Source: Zhengitettix transpicula (lineage: Eukaryota; Arthropoda; Insecta; Orthoptera; Tetrigidae). From it: a DNA stretch of 64,000 nucleotides. How positions within the stretch are numbered: position 1 is the stretch's first letter; every line of letters begins with the position of its first letter. Positions 30,400 to 40,488 of the stretch are shown in pieces. The stretch spans positions 241,089,101 through 241,153,100 of the forward strand of contig CM073590.1 of assembly GCA_037074705.1 (NCBI GenBank), read 5' to 3'. The notes below the pieces were generated by a model. It was not told the origin of the DNA. It made no database searches and was given only the letters and a program-made list of their open reading frames with translations. The translations under genes were made by a program, and so were the position numbers.

Positions 30400-30734
30400 A
30401 ATTATGTAAAAGTAATTGAAAGACAGCCGTCAGATTTCGTTCTCTTCTTTTTGATTAAAATTGTTAATCAGAGTCAATCTTTTTACTTTTAATTTCGTTC
30501 ACAATTAAATTTCGTTCTAGTTTAATTGACGAGTAAATTTCTTTTTCTTTTAATTGTGATTTGTTGATGATAAGATTATAAATATTATTGATTCGTCCAT
30601 TATCAAACCCAGTTAAGACCCTGAGAAATTCAATATTATAAATTTGTAATTGTTTGAGTTATTGCCACAATAAAAATATTGTTTGTAAATTTTATTAATC
30701 TTTCATTTAAAAAGCCCATCATTTAGTGTTTATT

Positions 30735-30778
<44 letters not shown>

Positions 30779-31060
30779 AATGATTTGCCTTTTATTACTT
30801 AATATTAAAAAGTAAACTTTATTACAAAAAAATACAAAAATACATTAAAAAATATTACTAGCAAAATCTCCTTTTCAAATAAACAACATTGAGTTCACGA
30901 CGATCCTATTCACAGCTTTGCTGCATAAATGAATAACGGCGGGAGTTTGATAAGCAATGCTGGTGTTGCAAGTTATCAGTTGAACTTTGGAGAGCCTCGC
31001 GCCATTTGTTGAAGGTCATAGGAGTCATATAGATACCAAAACGTGGAGATCGTAGTTCTG
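30400..31060. other. AT-rich intergenic stretch
   Basis: No ORF. Strongly AT-rich, between the divergent relics at 30178 (minus) and 31072 (plus). It includes the AT palindrome at 30733-30780. Confidence 0.6.
30733..30780. repeat. AT dinucleotide palindrome
   Basis: A 48-base run opening TTACAATATA and closing TATATTGTAA, fully self-complementary. Similar TACAATATAT or ATATTGTAA edges occur at 63466, 28598 and 27781. Confidence 0.85.
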
Positions 31061-31071
31061 AAGATTGGGCC

Positions 31072-31952
31072 GTGATTAATCGCATTAATCAAGCAGGCAG
31101 GAAGCGTAAAGCCGCAGGTGATGCGTATTACAAACGTAATTATAAGAAGCAAAGTGTTATTGAACGTGCAGAAGAGTTATCATCAGATTATTTAACTACG
31201 GAACCTTCTACGAGCTTCGCGAACGTACACAATTTGAGTAGTTCTGAAGATAGTGATAAAACAGTAGATAATTCAGTATTTGAATTTGTAGGTCGTCGTT
31301 TGATTCCCGGTACATCTTTTTGGGATTATTCGAGTGACGACGAATTTATTCACAACGTTATACAAGAGCTTCACGAACAACATAATTGGGATTTTGATCA
31401 GTGGAGTGTTCCGTCTCCTTGGTCAGACATAATGGATACCGACAGCGTAGCTACGGACGGCAGACGGAAAAGGGATATACCTCACTTGGGCAAAGAAGGA
31501 GGCCAATATTATGGGGTCTAGCTTGGAAAGATTTTGTAATAAAATTACCAAACAAGACATCAGTTGGTGCTTTAAGACGTGCGACAAGTGCTGGACAATT
31601 TGTTCGTAACGAATTATCTATGTTTACAAGTCCTGCTGACTTTCTAAAGTTACCTTCTGATTGTATGGTAACAGATATAGGTTCGTGAGTTGTGAGGCCT
31701 CTTTCCAAACTGGTAGTACTTTATCGGGTTCTGCTACTATTAAATTTGGAGAATTTGGAATATCGAATATGGGTGCTAATAAGGATGTATGGTTAGAGAG
31801 TGTAGGCTTGACCTTAGGTCCCGACGTGACGATAGCTTCTATCGGTGACGCACAAGGAATGGGTGAATTATTTTGGGGCAAAGCTGACGGTACAGATTTC
31901 GCTTCTTGTAATAACATACCACGAAATTGGAAGAATTATGATAGTTTTTAAT
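31072..31952 (+). pseudogene. Densovirus-type capsid protein relic (endogenous viral element)
   Basis: An N-terminal frame (31072-31521) encodes a charged region with RKRKAAGDAYYKRNYKKQ and ends near LGKEGGQYYG. The frame then shifts twice. The next pieces have MFTSPADFLKLPSDC, then SFQTGSTLSGSATIKFGEFG and MGANKD, then NIPRNWKNYDS. The order (SPA-x-F-x-LP, FQTGSTxSGxAT, G-N, NIPR) matches the conserved centre of invertebrate parvovirus (densovirus) VP. The C-terminal part is not seen beyond about 32000. No phospholipase A2 motif was recognised. It lies on the plus strand, divergent from the minus-strand relics to its left. Confidence 0.7.
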
Positions 31953-32015
31953 TCCTAAAGGTAAAACTTCAGAAACTGGAAATATATGCTCGAAAGGATT
32001 TAATTTTGGACAGGA

Positions 32016-32125
32016 GCCTGCGAGAGGATTCGCTCGCAGGCAGAACCTTTTAGGAAAGATAGGAAGAGGCTACCTTTGGGTATGCCTTTTCCTCTCCGGT
32101 TTTGAACTAAGGTATTCACGAAATA
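32016..32125 (+). other. Hairpin element CCTGCGAG type, copy 2
   Basis: A 9-bp stem GCCTGCGAG/CTCGCAGGC with loop AGGATTCG, then GAACCTT, GGCTACCTTTGGGTATGCC and a downstream AAGGT-TTC segment. It is homologous to 21679-21810 and lies 48 bases upstream of a small ORF1-like piece, so it may mark the leader of a LINE family. Confidence 0.5.
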
Positions 32126-32172
32126 TTTACTCTTAGGTTCAAAATCCATCCAACAAGTTCCTTAACACCTAT

Positions 32173-32558
32173 GTGCCGCGAGGCACAAAAATATGGAATC
32201 CATCAATTAGCCCAGATATGATTAAAACCAAATTGGCAGAACACTGCATCATTACCCACCTGGATGAAATTGTTGAAGAGTACGGGTTCCAAACCGGAAA
32301 GTTATTTCGCCTTTGTCAAAGGAAACAAACATACCGAGTACAATATTTATCCGATCCATAAAAATAAATATTACATACCAGGGAATGAAGCGTAAGTGTA
32401 GGATCTGTCAATCTCCCGAACACGCAGCTGGAGTATGGCCAGAAATAACATGCTATAATTGGAACGAGAAACGGCATGTAAGTGCCGAGTGCACCGTCAG
32501 CGTGTTCAGCGTGGACGCTTCCATGGGAATAGACCACGCAGTGCGGTCGGTTCCATAG
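32173..32558 (+). pseudogene. Zinc-knuckle ORF1 fragment of a retroelement
   Basis: Two overlapping frames (32173-32361, 32313-32558) read HCIITHLDEIVEEYGFQTGK and, after a shift, KRKCRICQSPEHAAG and CYNWNEKRHVSAEC, which look like a CCHC-type knuckle pair with one damaged cysteine. The fragment is short and lacks an EN or RT partner. It may be the ORF1 of the LINE whose leader is at 32016. Confidence 0.45.
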
Positions 32559-32559
32559 G

Positions 32560-32939
32560 AAAATACACCTCATTCACGCGTAAAGACGCGGATCTAGATG
32601 AAAACTTTAGCTTTTAACCTTTGCTATTTACATTTTCTATGCTTTATCATATTCCGTGGCAGGAGAGGACACGTCTATCGTTCTACGATAGTGGTGTACC
32701 TTGGTACGAGCTTGACTACCGCATTTCCTTCCCTACCTGACCCATCTACCGTCCGCAACAAGAGGACACACCGTTTTTCGGGTCGCAGCGCTCTCAGAAC
32801 CAGTTGACTGTTGAAAATCCTTCCTTTAGTTAATCCTCGCCAAACCGCAGCGGACGCGACAGCTACGCAACGGACCCCCAGCGACCAGTTTTCATCGGCA
32901 ACTCCGCACCGGACCTCCGGCTACCTGCAGCGTGATCGC
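32560..32939. other. No gene seen; approach to LINE-D1 leader
   Basis: There is no ORF with recognisable content. The hairpin CTATCGTTCTACGATAG lies at about 32672. The sequence turns GC-rich near 32840 with the first GCAGCGGA of the LINE-D1 monomers. Confidence 0.4.
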
Positions 32940-33095
32940 TGATTGGTTCCCGCGCAGCGGACTTTTCGCCTGCAACCAGCGTCGCCCCTGATTGGCGTTC
33001 GCGCAGCGGACTTCGCCAGCATCCAGCGGCGCCTCTGATTGGTGCTCCTGCAGCGGACGTTTTCGACTACCAGCTCGTCCCGGATTGGCGCTTCT
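32940..33095 (+). repeat. LINE-D1 5' UTR monomers with ATTGG
   Basis: Degenerate tandem units of 46-49 bp: GATTGG occurs at 32941, 32990, 33037 and 33083, and GCAGCGGA at 32954, 33003 and 33050. ATTGG is the inverted CCAAT box. LINE-D2 has about two related units (41050-41140). They resemble promoter monomers of other LINEs. Confidence 0.6.
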
Positions 33096-33153
33096 CCAGC
33101 TTTGGAGTGGAAAGCCGAGACGCTTCTTTTTCTTTCTCTCTCTCTTCTCTTTG

Positions 33154-33250
33154 GTTGGGGACAGCCCCACCTAGGGCCGGTTAGTGAGGGCATACCGCGA
33201 GGCCAGGGTCCCGTTCACGTCGGACAAACCCGCGTCTTGCAAGGCAAAGC
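33154..33250 (+). promoter_or_regulatory. Leader block shared by LINE-D and LINE-A, copy 1
   Basis: Begins TTGGGGACAGCCCCACCTAG and ends near CCCGCGTCTTG. It is nearly identical to 41191-41285 (LINE-D2) and clearly related to 45108-45200 (LINE-A2), always 90-170 bases before the ORF1 ATG. It contains a GGGG/CCCC mini-hairpin. An internal promoter or a structured leader is likely. Confidence 0.5.
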
Positions 33251-33329
33251 TTAGTTCTGTCATCTTTCCTCCTTCACACACACACACACACGCATCTATT
33301 GTCTTTTCCCTTAACTACTGGCGCTAGCC

Positions 33330-34684
33330 ATGGCTAGCCCGGGGGTAAGGAAATCCCCTTCAGCGAACCCCACCTTAAAAACGACGACGAAGGTGACCAA
33401 ACGCCACAACGTCGTGCTTGGCGACAGCAAAATAAATACACTGTCGATTCCAAGTACGACAAAAACGACTACTCCCCCGACAGCCCCCACCGACGACAAG
33501 ACGCAGTCCCCGAAGGCGACTCTTGTTATTTCAAGAGTCCCCAAGGAGACGGTATTACGGATACGGGAGAACCCGTTAATACTAAAGAAATTCTGTAACG
33601 GGATGAATATTAACATCCCACGACTTGGACGTCCGACAGTGGAAACTTTGGAAACAAAGAAGAGCGGAAGGTCTTCGAGGACAAGGTCCGACCGACGACG
33701 TTTGGGGACGCGACAACATACCGCCACCCCCACACCGAGACAAGACAAACAGCATCGACTAAAAAGACTATTTCCTTAAGCTGTGTCGGGATCATTCCCC
33801 GCGGCATTGAAGCCGACGAGCTCTTAAAAGAGCTGCACAGCGAGGGCTACAAGATAACAGCGACTTCTCGAATAGTCACTAGTACGGGCGCAACCCCGCT
33901 AGTCCGACTATTCACCGACTGCCCCCAGACCCTCGCCGACCTGCTGACCAACGGCCTCAGACTTGCCGGACAGCGGTATAGGACTGAGCCGTCCCAGACT
34001 AGAGAGCGACACTCACCTTGCCACAGGTGCCAACAGTACGGGCACAACGCTAGGACCTGCAGGAGCGCTGCAAAGTGCTTCCGTTGCGGGAATAACAGCG
34101 AAGCCCGTAACTGTTTGCACCCAAACAAGGTGACAGACAAGTACTGCGCGACATGCGACGGCACAACGCATTACACTGGGCAAACTGTGTGCCCAAAATA
34201 CCCCAAAGACGCCCCGACGATTAAGGAAATTGCAATAAAGCCTGTGGTAGTGGCTAACATCCCCTCCCCAGCCCCAACGACAAACGCCTGGAGCAAACCT
34301 TTGACCTTTGCTCCGACGACGACGACAGACTCGACGCCTCCCGATGTGACGGAATCACTCCAGTCACAAATCGGAAGGATGATAGACGACAAACTCAACG
34401 CACTAAAAGCCGACATCATAGCCAAGCTTGAGTGCTACATCGCCTCAGTCTTGGCGAATATCGTTGAGACTCAGCTCCAGGCGAAACTGACTGCGACACT
34501 GGAGCAAGCGTCGAGGTCGATTTTCGACCGAAACCTTGCACTCAGTATCGCGAATGATCATGTCTTTGTTGGAAGCGCTCCTAACAAGACAAAAACAAAG
34601 ACCAAAACAGTCACCCCCGCCCGACCCCAAAAGACAAAAAAGGTGACTGCGGACAAAGAAAAGACCAAGAATGGCAGCGACTAA
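33330..34684 (+). pseudogene. LINE-D1 ORF1 (gag-like)
   Basis: ATG 33330 begins MASPGVRKSPSANPTLK. The first half (33330-33779) is frameshifted near 33650; the middle reads CVGIIPRGIEADELLKELHSE with a PRE_C2HC-like domain. The last frame holds knuckles CHRCQQYGHNARTC, CFRCGNNSEARNC and CATCDGTTHYTGQTVC, an alanine/threonine-rich linker, an amphipathic helix and a lysine-rich tail ending NGSD. The stop overlaps the ORF2 start by 14 bases. It would package LINE RNA if intact. Confidence 0.85.
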
Positions 34685-34868
34685 AACGTTGAAGGTGGCG
34701 CACATCAATGTCCGCACCCTGAGACAAAACAGTGCCGAAATCGGACTCTTGGCGCAGGTTAACTCTATCGACGTTCTTAGCCTGAACGAGACTCGACTGA
34801 CGCCTACAAAAAGATTCAGCCTCCAGGGGTACTCCGTTATACGTAACGGCGGGGGCCCAGGACGTGGT
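34671..34868 (+). pseudogene. LINE-D1 ORF2, N-terminal stub
   Basis: ATG 34671 starts MAATKTLKVAHINVRTLRQN and passes LSLNETRL (endonuclease Glu) before switching at about 34868 to the CACGTG-bearing 5' UTR of LINE-B3. Only about 65 residues remain. Confidence 0.8.
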
Positions 34869-35007
34869 TCCGGTTGGACCACGTGTTTCCGCCAACTGCT
34901 GTCCCTGCAACCACGTGGCAAATCTACCGTAGATAACTACGAACGAGTAAGTACCGAACGTTTCTACTTGTTTTCTACACTTGCGTGTGTAAATTCTATT
35001 AATAATA

Positions 35008-36235
35008 TGGCTCCGATAGCAAAATCTAGTAAGGTTGTGACCGCAAAATCAACCAAGTCGTCATCGCGACAAGCCTCCCCCAATTCAGAACGCATGGATT
35101 CGACATCGTCTGTGTCGAAGAAACGCGTGGCATCCCCAATAGAGGGGGAGAACAGTTCCAAGCGAGTAAATGATACGCTTCAAAATCCGGTGTCAATTAA
35201 AATCAATTAATTTGCCGGCCGACTAGGATCAACGATCTCTTACGACAATTTTCCGCCAGTTTTGTACGGTGCAAATAACGGACATGTTTTTGACTCGACA
35301 ACATGAACTCGTAATTAAAAGCTTAAACGCTGATATCAAGGCCCATGTTATTAAAAGCTTTAAAAACGGGCTACCGGGTTTCTCCCCCCAACAAAGGAGT
35401 TGATTTAGATATTACTCCGGAAGAAATATCAGAGGAATTAAAAGCGTAAAAATCTCACATTTCAAACTGTGGAGAATTCGATCCCGTGCTCTGGACAAGG
35501 ATACAAAGCTAATTCGTGTCCTAAGTAAAAGCAAAGCCGACATCGACGCGATGCTTCTCAACGGTGTGCAGTTGTTCTACCGACTCCAAAGAGTGGAACC
35601 TTTCCACCCTCCCCCCCCCCCCCTCAACCAGCCCAATGCGGCAAATATTTCTCGTTGACCACCATGCTGACGACTGCAAAGCCGACAAACCTAAATGTGG
35701 CAGGTGCGCCACCCCCCCTCCCCCCCCTCCAGCTCAATGTGGGAAATGCTTCTCATTTGACCACCATGCAGATGCATGCAAATCGTCCATGAAATGCGTG
35801 CGATGCGCAGGACCCCAACCGGTTGAAAAATGTGAAAAACCGGAGATTAAAAAATGTGCCAATTGCGACGGCGACCACTCGTCAGTGGATCAGCGATGTC
35901 CTAAGCGACCCACCGCCCCGGTATCCGACAAAATGACAATCAAATTAAAAACCGTCGACGGCGCTGACGATTACCGAGAACAGATAAAGTGTACGTCAAG
36001 CATTTGCCTGGCTACTGTTTATCTACGATCGACCACCTTAGCTTTTCTCCGACTCCTCCCTAATAAGCGCGCAGAAGTGATCTCAACAATGAAGCACATC
36101 GCTAAGGAGCACTTCCAGCGGAGACTAGCGGTCAGTTTCGCGAATAACAGGACACATAACTATTTCCAGCTCAGAATTAAAAGTCTAGGCCCATGTTCCC
36201 CCGAACCTTATTTCTATAGGCAATGGACAGCTTGA
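35008..36235 (+). pseudogene. LINE-B3 ORF1 with a duplicated knuckle
   Basis: B3 starts with a CACGTG-containing leader at about 34869. ORF1 begins at 35008, or at the internal MDSTSSVSKKRVASP that aligns with other B copies. Frames break repeatedly between 35200 and 35560. The 35564-36235 frame carries CGRCA, then PAQCGKCFSFDHHADAC, CVRCAGPQPVEKC, CANCDGDHSSVDQRC and the conserved C-terminal region. The proline linker plus the first knuckle appears twice (around 35610-35700 and 35710-35800), an in-locus duplication not seen in other copies. A 13-C run (35611-35623) precedes it. Confidence 0.8.
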
Positions 36236-38394
36236 ACATTTGTTTTTGTAACTCCCAGGGCTTCACTCGGAAGAAAGCCCTAATTCAACACACTTGCGAG
36301 AATTCCAACATATCGGTCCTGTGTTTGGCCGAGACATTCCTCCGCCCGCACATTAAAGCGAAATTATCCGGATATCACTCCTTTAGACGCGACCGTTTTC
36401 CCGTGACTCACCACGGTGGAGTTGCAATGTATACCCAAAAACACTTACAGGCCAAACAATTACCTGTACCTCCCCAATTCCAACACATCGAAGTCGCAAT
36501 ATGTAGTATCCTTCATTTCCACATAGCTGTCCTATACTGTCCGCCCACATCTAAACTCGATTGCAACTTACTTGCATATCTCCCCAACATGGTCGTCACC
36601 GGCGACTTCAATGCGAGAAGTTGTGCTTTCGGTGACACCAACGAAAATGAAAACGGAAAATTATTAGTAGAGGCACTCACCAGGCTTAACCTGTGTCGAG
36701 TGCCTATAAACCAACCTACGTATATCTCACATAGGCATATCAACCCCTGACCATATTCTAATATCACCGAATCTTTTGCCACATGTCTCCCAATTCAAAG
36801 TGGGAGAGTCCTTAGCGTCTGATCACGTTCCGTTACTCTGTTCCATTAAACTGCCAACCCCAGTCCCGGCCACTGAAAATAAAACGATCCTGCTATTTCA
36901 TAAAGCAGATTGGACCAAAAATTGTCGACTTCCCAACCACACTCCTGTCCGTAGAGGCAGTAGATGCAGCTGCGGAACAAATCTCCAACACGATCATTGA
37001 AGCCGCTGAGTCAGCTATCCCCTCGATTAAGTGTAAACATAAAACTTTGCCTCTTCCCCAACACATCCTTGAGCTCATAAAGCAAAAAAAGGAGAGTTTA
37101 CAGACTATTCCGTAGAACCAACCATAGGCCCCTAAAGACAGTATGGAATAGGTTAAATGCCCAAGTCCGTAGAGAGATTGTAAATTTACAAGAAGAAAGA
37201 TGGAACTATACGATAACCAAGCTTAACTACGAAGATGGTAGCAAGTTCGGGGGAACGTTCAAAAGAATCACTGGGCAGGTGAGCCAACGATCATACCTAG
37301 GTAATCAATATAGTGATACCGAAGCAGCTGAAATATTCGCAGCTGACTTAGAAAACTCCTTTTCTCTCCCCAACAACCCTAGATTTGATGAATCCCTCAA
37401 AGACGAAGTAGTTGACGATCTCCCAAACCTTCTCTCCACAAATATTAATGCCCCGTCCCCATTAATCGAACCCATCAGTCCTGAGGAAATTAAACAAGCC
37501 TCCCGGGTGGGTCGTAACTCGGCCCAGGGGGCTGATGGGATAAACCGTAGAATCATTTGGCACTGCCCCCCTTCGATATTCCTTTGTCTATCGACCATTT
37601 TCAATGCATGCCTACAATGGTCCCATGTTCCCCCAATCTGGAAATCAGCAAAGATCGTCATGATCCCCAAGCAGGGGAAACCCCAACTAGACCTTTCGTC
37701 ATATAGGCCAATTTCACTCATATCCGTGATCAGCAAAATATTACAAAGAATTCTAACATCACGGTTGCAGACCTTCTGTACGCTGCACTCTATAATCCCT
37801 AGCCACCAGGTGGGTTTCTGCAAACACCACTCGACCCAAGACGCCATCTTTCAGCTCCTATCCGGGGTGACACACTCATTAAACAGCTTCAGAATCTCAG
37901 CGACGCTACTCATAGACATCCAAAAGGTGTACGATAAGGTTTGGATAGATGGATTACTATACAAACTCTTAACCATAGGCATCCATCCTAAATTTGTGAA
38001 ACTGATTCAAGCATTTCTAACAAACAGATCATCCTTTGTATCTATAAATAATGCTACCTCCCAAATGTTCCCGGCGGAAGCTGGACTTCCCCAAGGAGCG
38101 ATTTTCTCGCCCCTCCTTTTTAATATTTTCTGTCATGACATCCCAACCCCCCGTCATAAAAAATCACAAATACTACAATATGCAGATGACACTGCAGTTA
38201 CCATGACAGGAAAGGACTATAGTTCATGTCACAAACAGTTGACATTATTTCTCCCCCAATTAGAAAAATGGTTCGCGCGTTGGCGAATCACTCCTAACCC
38301 CACAAAAACAGTCGTAATTTATTTCACACACAGACACGACGGGAAAAACCAAAAAAATACCCGCCCTGCAGTACAGTTCTGGAAAAGCAACAAT
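36223..38394 (+). pseudogene. LINE-B3 ORF2 (endonuclease and RT)
   Basis: ATG 36223 opens MDSLNICFCNSQGF. The endonuclease has LAETFL, GDFNARSCAFGD and, after a shift, SDHVPLL. The RT frame 37279-38394 is open for about 370 codons with GADGINRRIIW, SYRPISLISVISKILQ, LLIDIQKVYDKVW, GLPQGAIFSPLLFNIF and QYADDTAVTM (catalytic YADD), then WRITPNPTKTVVIYF. It stops at WKSNNSF, where an R1-like piece begins. ORF1 and ORF2 overlap here by 13 bases, unlike the 33-base gap of B1 and B6. Confidence 0.85.
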
Positions 38395-39225
38395 AGTTTC
38401 ACCGATAGGAAAAGTAACAAGAGCATTGGAAAAAGGTTGCCCACAGGGCAGTGTTTTAGGTCCACTATTTTGGAACATCTATATAAATACTCTATTAGAA
38501 GAAATAAACAATCAATCTGATCTATATGCGATAGCTTAGGCAGACGATCTTGTGATATTATATGGAGCAACAACAAGACAAGATACTGAAAATAAAGGAA
38601 ATGAAATTGTGCAAAATTTAAGAAATTGGTGTAACAAAAATAAGCTAATAATATCAGAGGAAAAAACTAAAATAGTAATTTTTGGTAAAAATTTAAAAAG
38701 AAATCCGATAATTAAATATACCAAAACATCAATAAAAATTAATAATGAAATAAAATATCTAGGGGTACTTTTAGACAATAAATTAACATTCTTAGCCCAT
38801 ATCAAATACATAACCAAAAAAGCAGTTAATATAATGCAACAAATCTTAACCTTAGCAAAAAAGGAGTACAAAATTCACCCAGCAAAATTTATTATTTATT
38901 ACAAATCAATTTTTGAGGGAATATGTTTATATGGCTCAAGTGCAATAGGAGTTAAACTCAAGGACACACACATTATAAGAAGCCTATTAAGTGCTCAAAG
39001 AAAAATATTGGCAAGAATGGTAAGAGCATATAAAACAACGCCACCAGTGGACGCTCTGCAAATTATTACTAACATTCCACCACTTGATATAACAGCAAGA
39101 TTGAGATGCGCACTATATTACATGAAGAAAGGAAATTTTGAAGAAATAAAAAATATCACAAACCAAAAAGTAGAATCGAAAGTAACAGCAATTGAGTGGC
39201 AGAATGATATGTGGCAAATTTAACG
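38395..39225 (+). pseudogene. R1-clade LINE reverse transcriptase C-terminal piece
   Basis: In one frame from 38395 the sequence reads TRALEKGCPQGSVLGPLFWN, then SDLYAIA, a stop, and ADDLVILYGATTRQ. The frame continues open as 38552-39223 with WCNKNKLIISEEKTK, YLGVLLDNKLTF and a long C-terminal region. CPQGSVLGPxFWN and this tail are R1/TRAS-type. The piece is 5'-truncated at the GCPQG box and directly joined to LINE-B3. Only one stop interrupts it, replacing the tyrosine of YADD. Confidence 0.8.
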
Positions 39226-39253
39226 AAATGAGGGGAGATTTCTATTTGTCATA

Positions 39254-39930
39254 TTTAATATCTGCCTTCATTATAAAAAGATCCCCGACACATGGAAACA
39301 AGCAAAAACTATTCTAATTTACAAATCCGGCGACCCCAATGAAATAAACAATTACAGACCAATATCGCTGCTGCGAACAATTGCAAAGCTCTACTCAGGC
39401 CTGATAACTAAACGAACCAACGAATGGATAGCAAAAAACTCAGCGCTCGCCCAGAGCCAAAAAGGATTCCGTCCACACGACGGCGTATTTGAACATAACT
39501 TTGCCCTCAGCAGCTGCCTCACAACAGCAAAAAGAAGAAAATCTGAATTATGCATAGCATGGCTGGATCTGGCGTTTAACTCCATACCCCACAGCGCAGT
39601 GATTGCCGCACTGAAACATGTCCGAACTGGGGATGACTTTAGTCAGATAATAGAAGACATGTACACTAATAGCAGCACAACAATCATGATGTCGGAAGGT
39701 GCGGCAGGGGTGCCCCCTGAGTGGAACAATTTTCAACATTGCTATAAACCCTCTAATCGAAATGATGGAAGCAAGTGTCCAATCAGCGAATCATTCGTTT
39801 ACAGATGACCTGTGTATATAAGCAGAAAACCCGTTGGATCTCCAGATGCTACTTCAGATATTAGGAGATGCGACGAAACAATGACTATATGCCAAAGTCT
39901 TGGTCTTCATGCGCTCCGGCTGAACTGAGA
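39254..39930 (+). pseudogene. R2-clade-like LINE reverse transcriptase piece
   Basis: An open frame reads PDTWKQAKTILIYKSGDPNE, NNYRPISLLRTIAKLYS, SQKGFRPHDGVFEHNF, and LDLAFNSIP (two residues short of the usual LANAFNSIP). After a shift near 39715 another frame has CPLSGTIFNIAINPLIEM and FTDDLC, where the catalytic box is FTDD rather than FADD or YADD. GFRPHDG-xxEHNF is characteristic of R2-type elements with a restriction-like endonuclease. No rDNA flank is visible. Confidence 0.7.
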
Positions 39931-40488
39931 TCTAGTTAGAGGTGAGAGGGCGATGGATGAACTTCACTCCGGTAAAGGATCATCATAACCCTGCTCATCA
40001 GGTTGTAAGTCTACCTCCACGCGGTCCCGCTGGATTGCCCAATCAATGGCAGATTGGGTAACTAAACGACTTACGGCGAGCACCCAAGCTACGGTGTGAG
40101 CTACCGTGCCAACGGCCTTGTGGCGCAGGGGTTATTCTGCGTCCCTAACGGTGCCTGTGGGATACCTGGCGTCCTTCCACAGTATTTAGCCAAGCCCCGA
40201 GTACACGCTGCGCTGCCCGGGTGATACCGCCTTTCAGCGACACTCGTGGGACCTCTTATGACACTTTTTTTTTAACGATCCCCCTGGTGAGGGTTTCACC
40301 ACCCCGGGCGCGGGTAACGCCCAACCTGTGGGGGAGCAAGGTGTCGCCCCCCACAGTTCCCCCAGGACACCATTCCGACCACGCAGCATCCCAACTGGAA
40401 CTACAAAACCCCCCCAGCCACCCTCAACGGGACCCCTCCCGTCGCATCTTGTCTTCCTCCCAAATACAACAGCTCCTACCCTTTCCAG
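39931..40488 (+). other. Leader of an R2-like element, non-coding
   Basis: GC-rich, without a convincing ORF until 40489. It includes GGTGTGAGCTACCGTGCC and GGTTTCACCACCCCGGG-type short inverted segments and a run of C. It probably contains the 3' end of the RT piece on the left and the 5' UTR of the N-terminal piece on the right; the join is not resolved. Confidence 0.4.

Noticed and set aside
33154..33250. Possible HDV-like ribozyme at the LINE-D 5' end
   Set aside because: GGGG/CCCC pairs form a tight local hairpin and I could not build the double pseudoknot.
37305..37847. 180-codon ORF antisense to LINE-B3 RT
   Set aside because: It is the complementary strand of a clear reverse transcriptase frame and has no domain of its own.
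40110..40190. A-box-like TGGCGCAGGGGTT suggesting a tRNA or tRNA-derived SINE
   Set aside because: No B-box, no cloverleaf and no acceptor stem could be formed.
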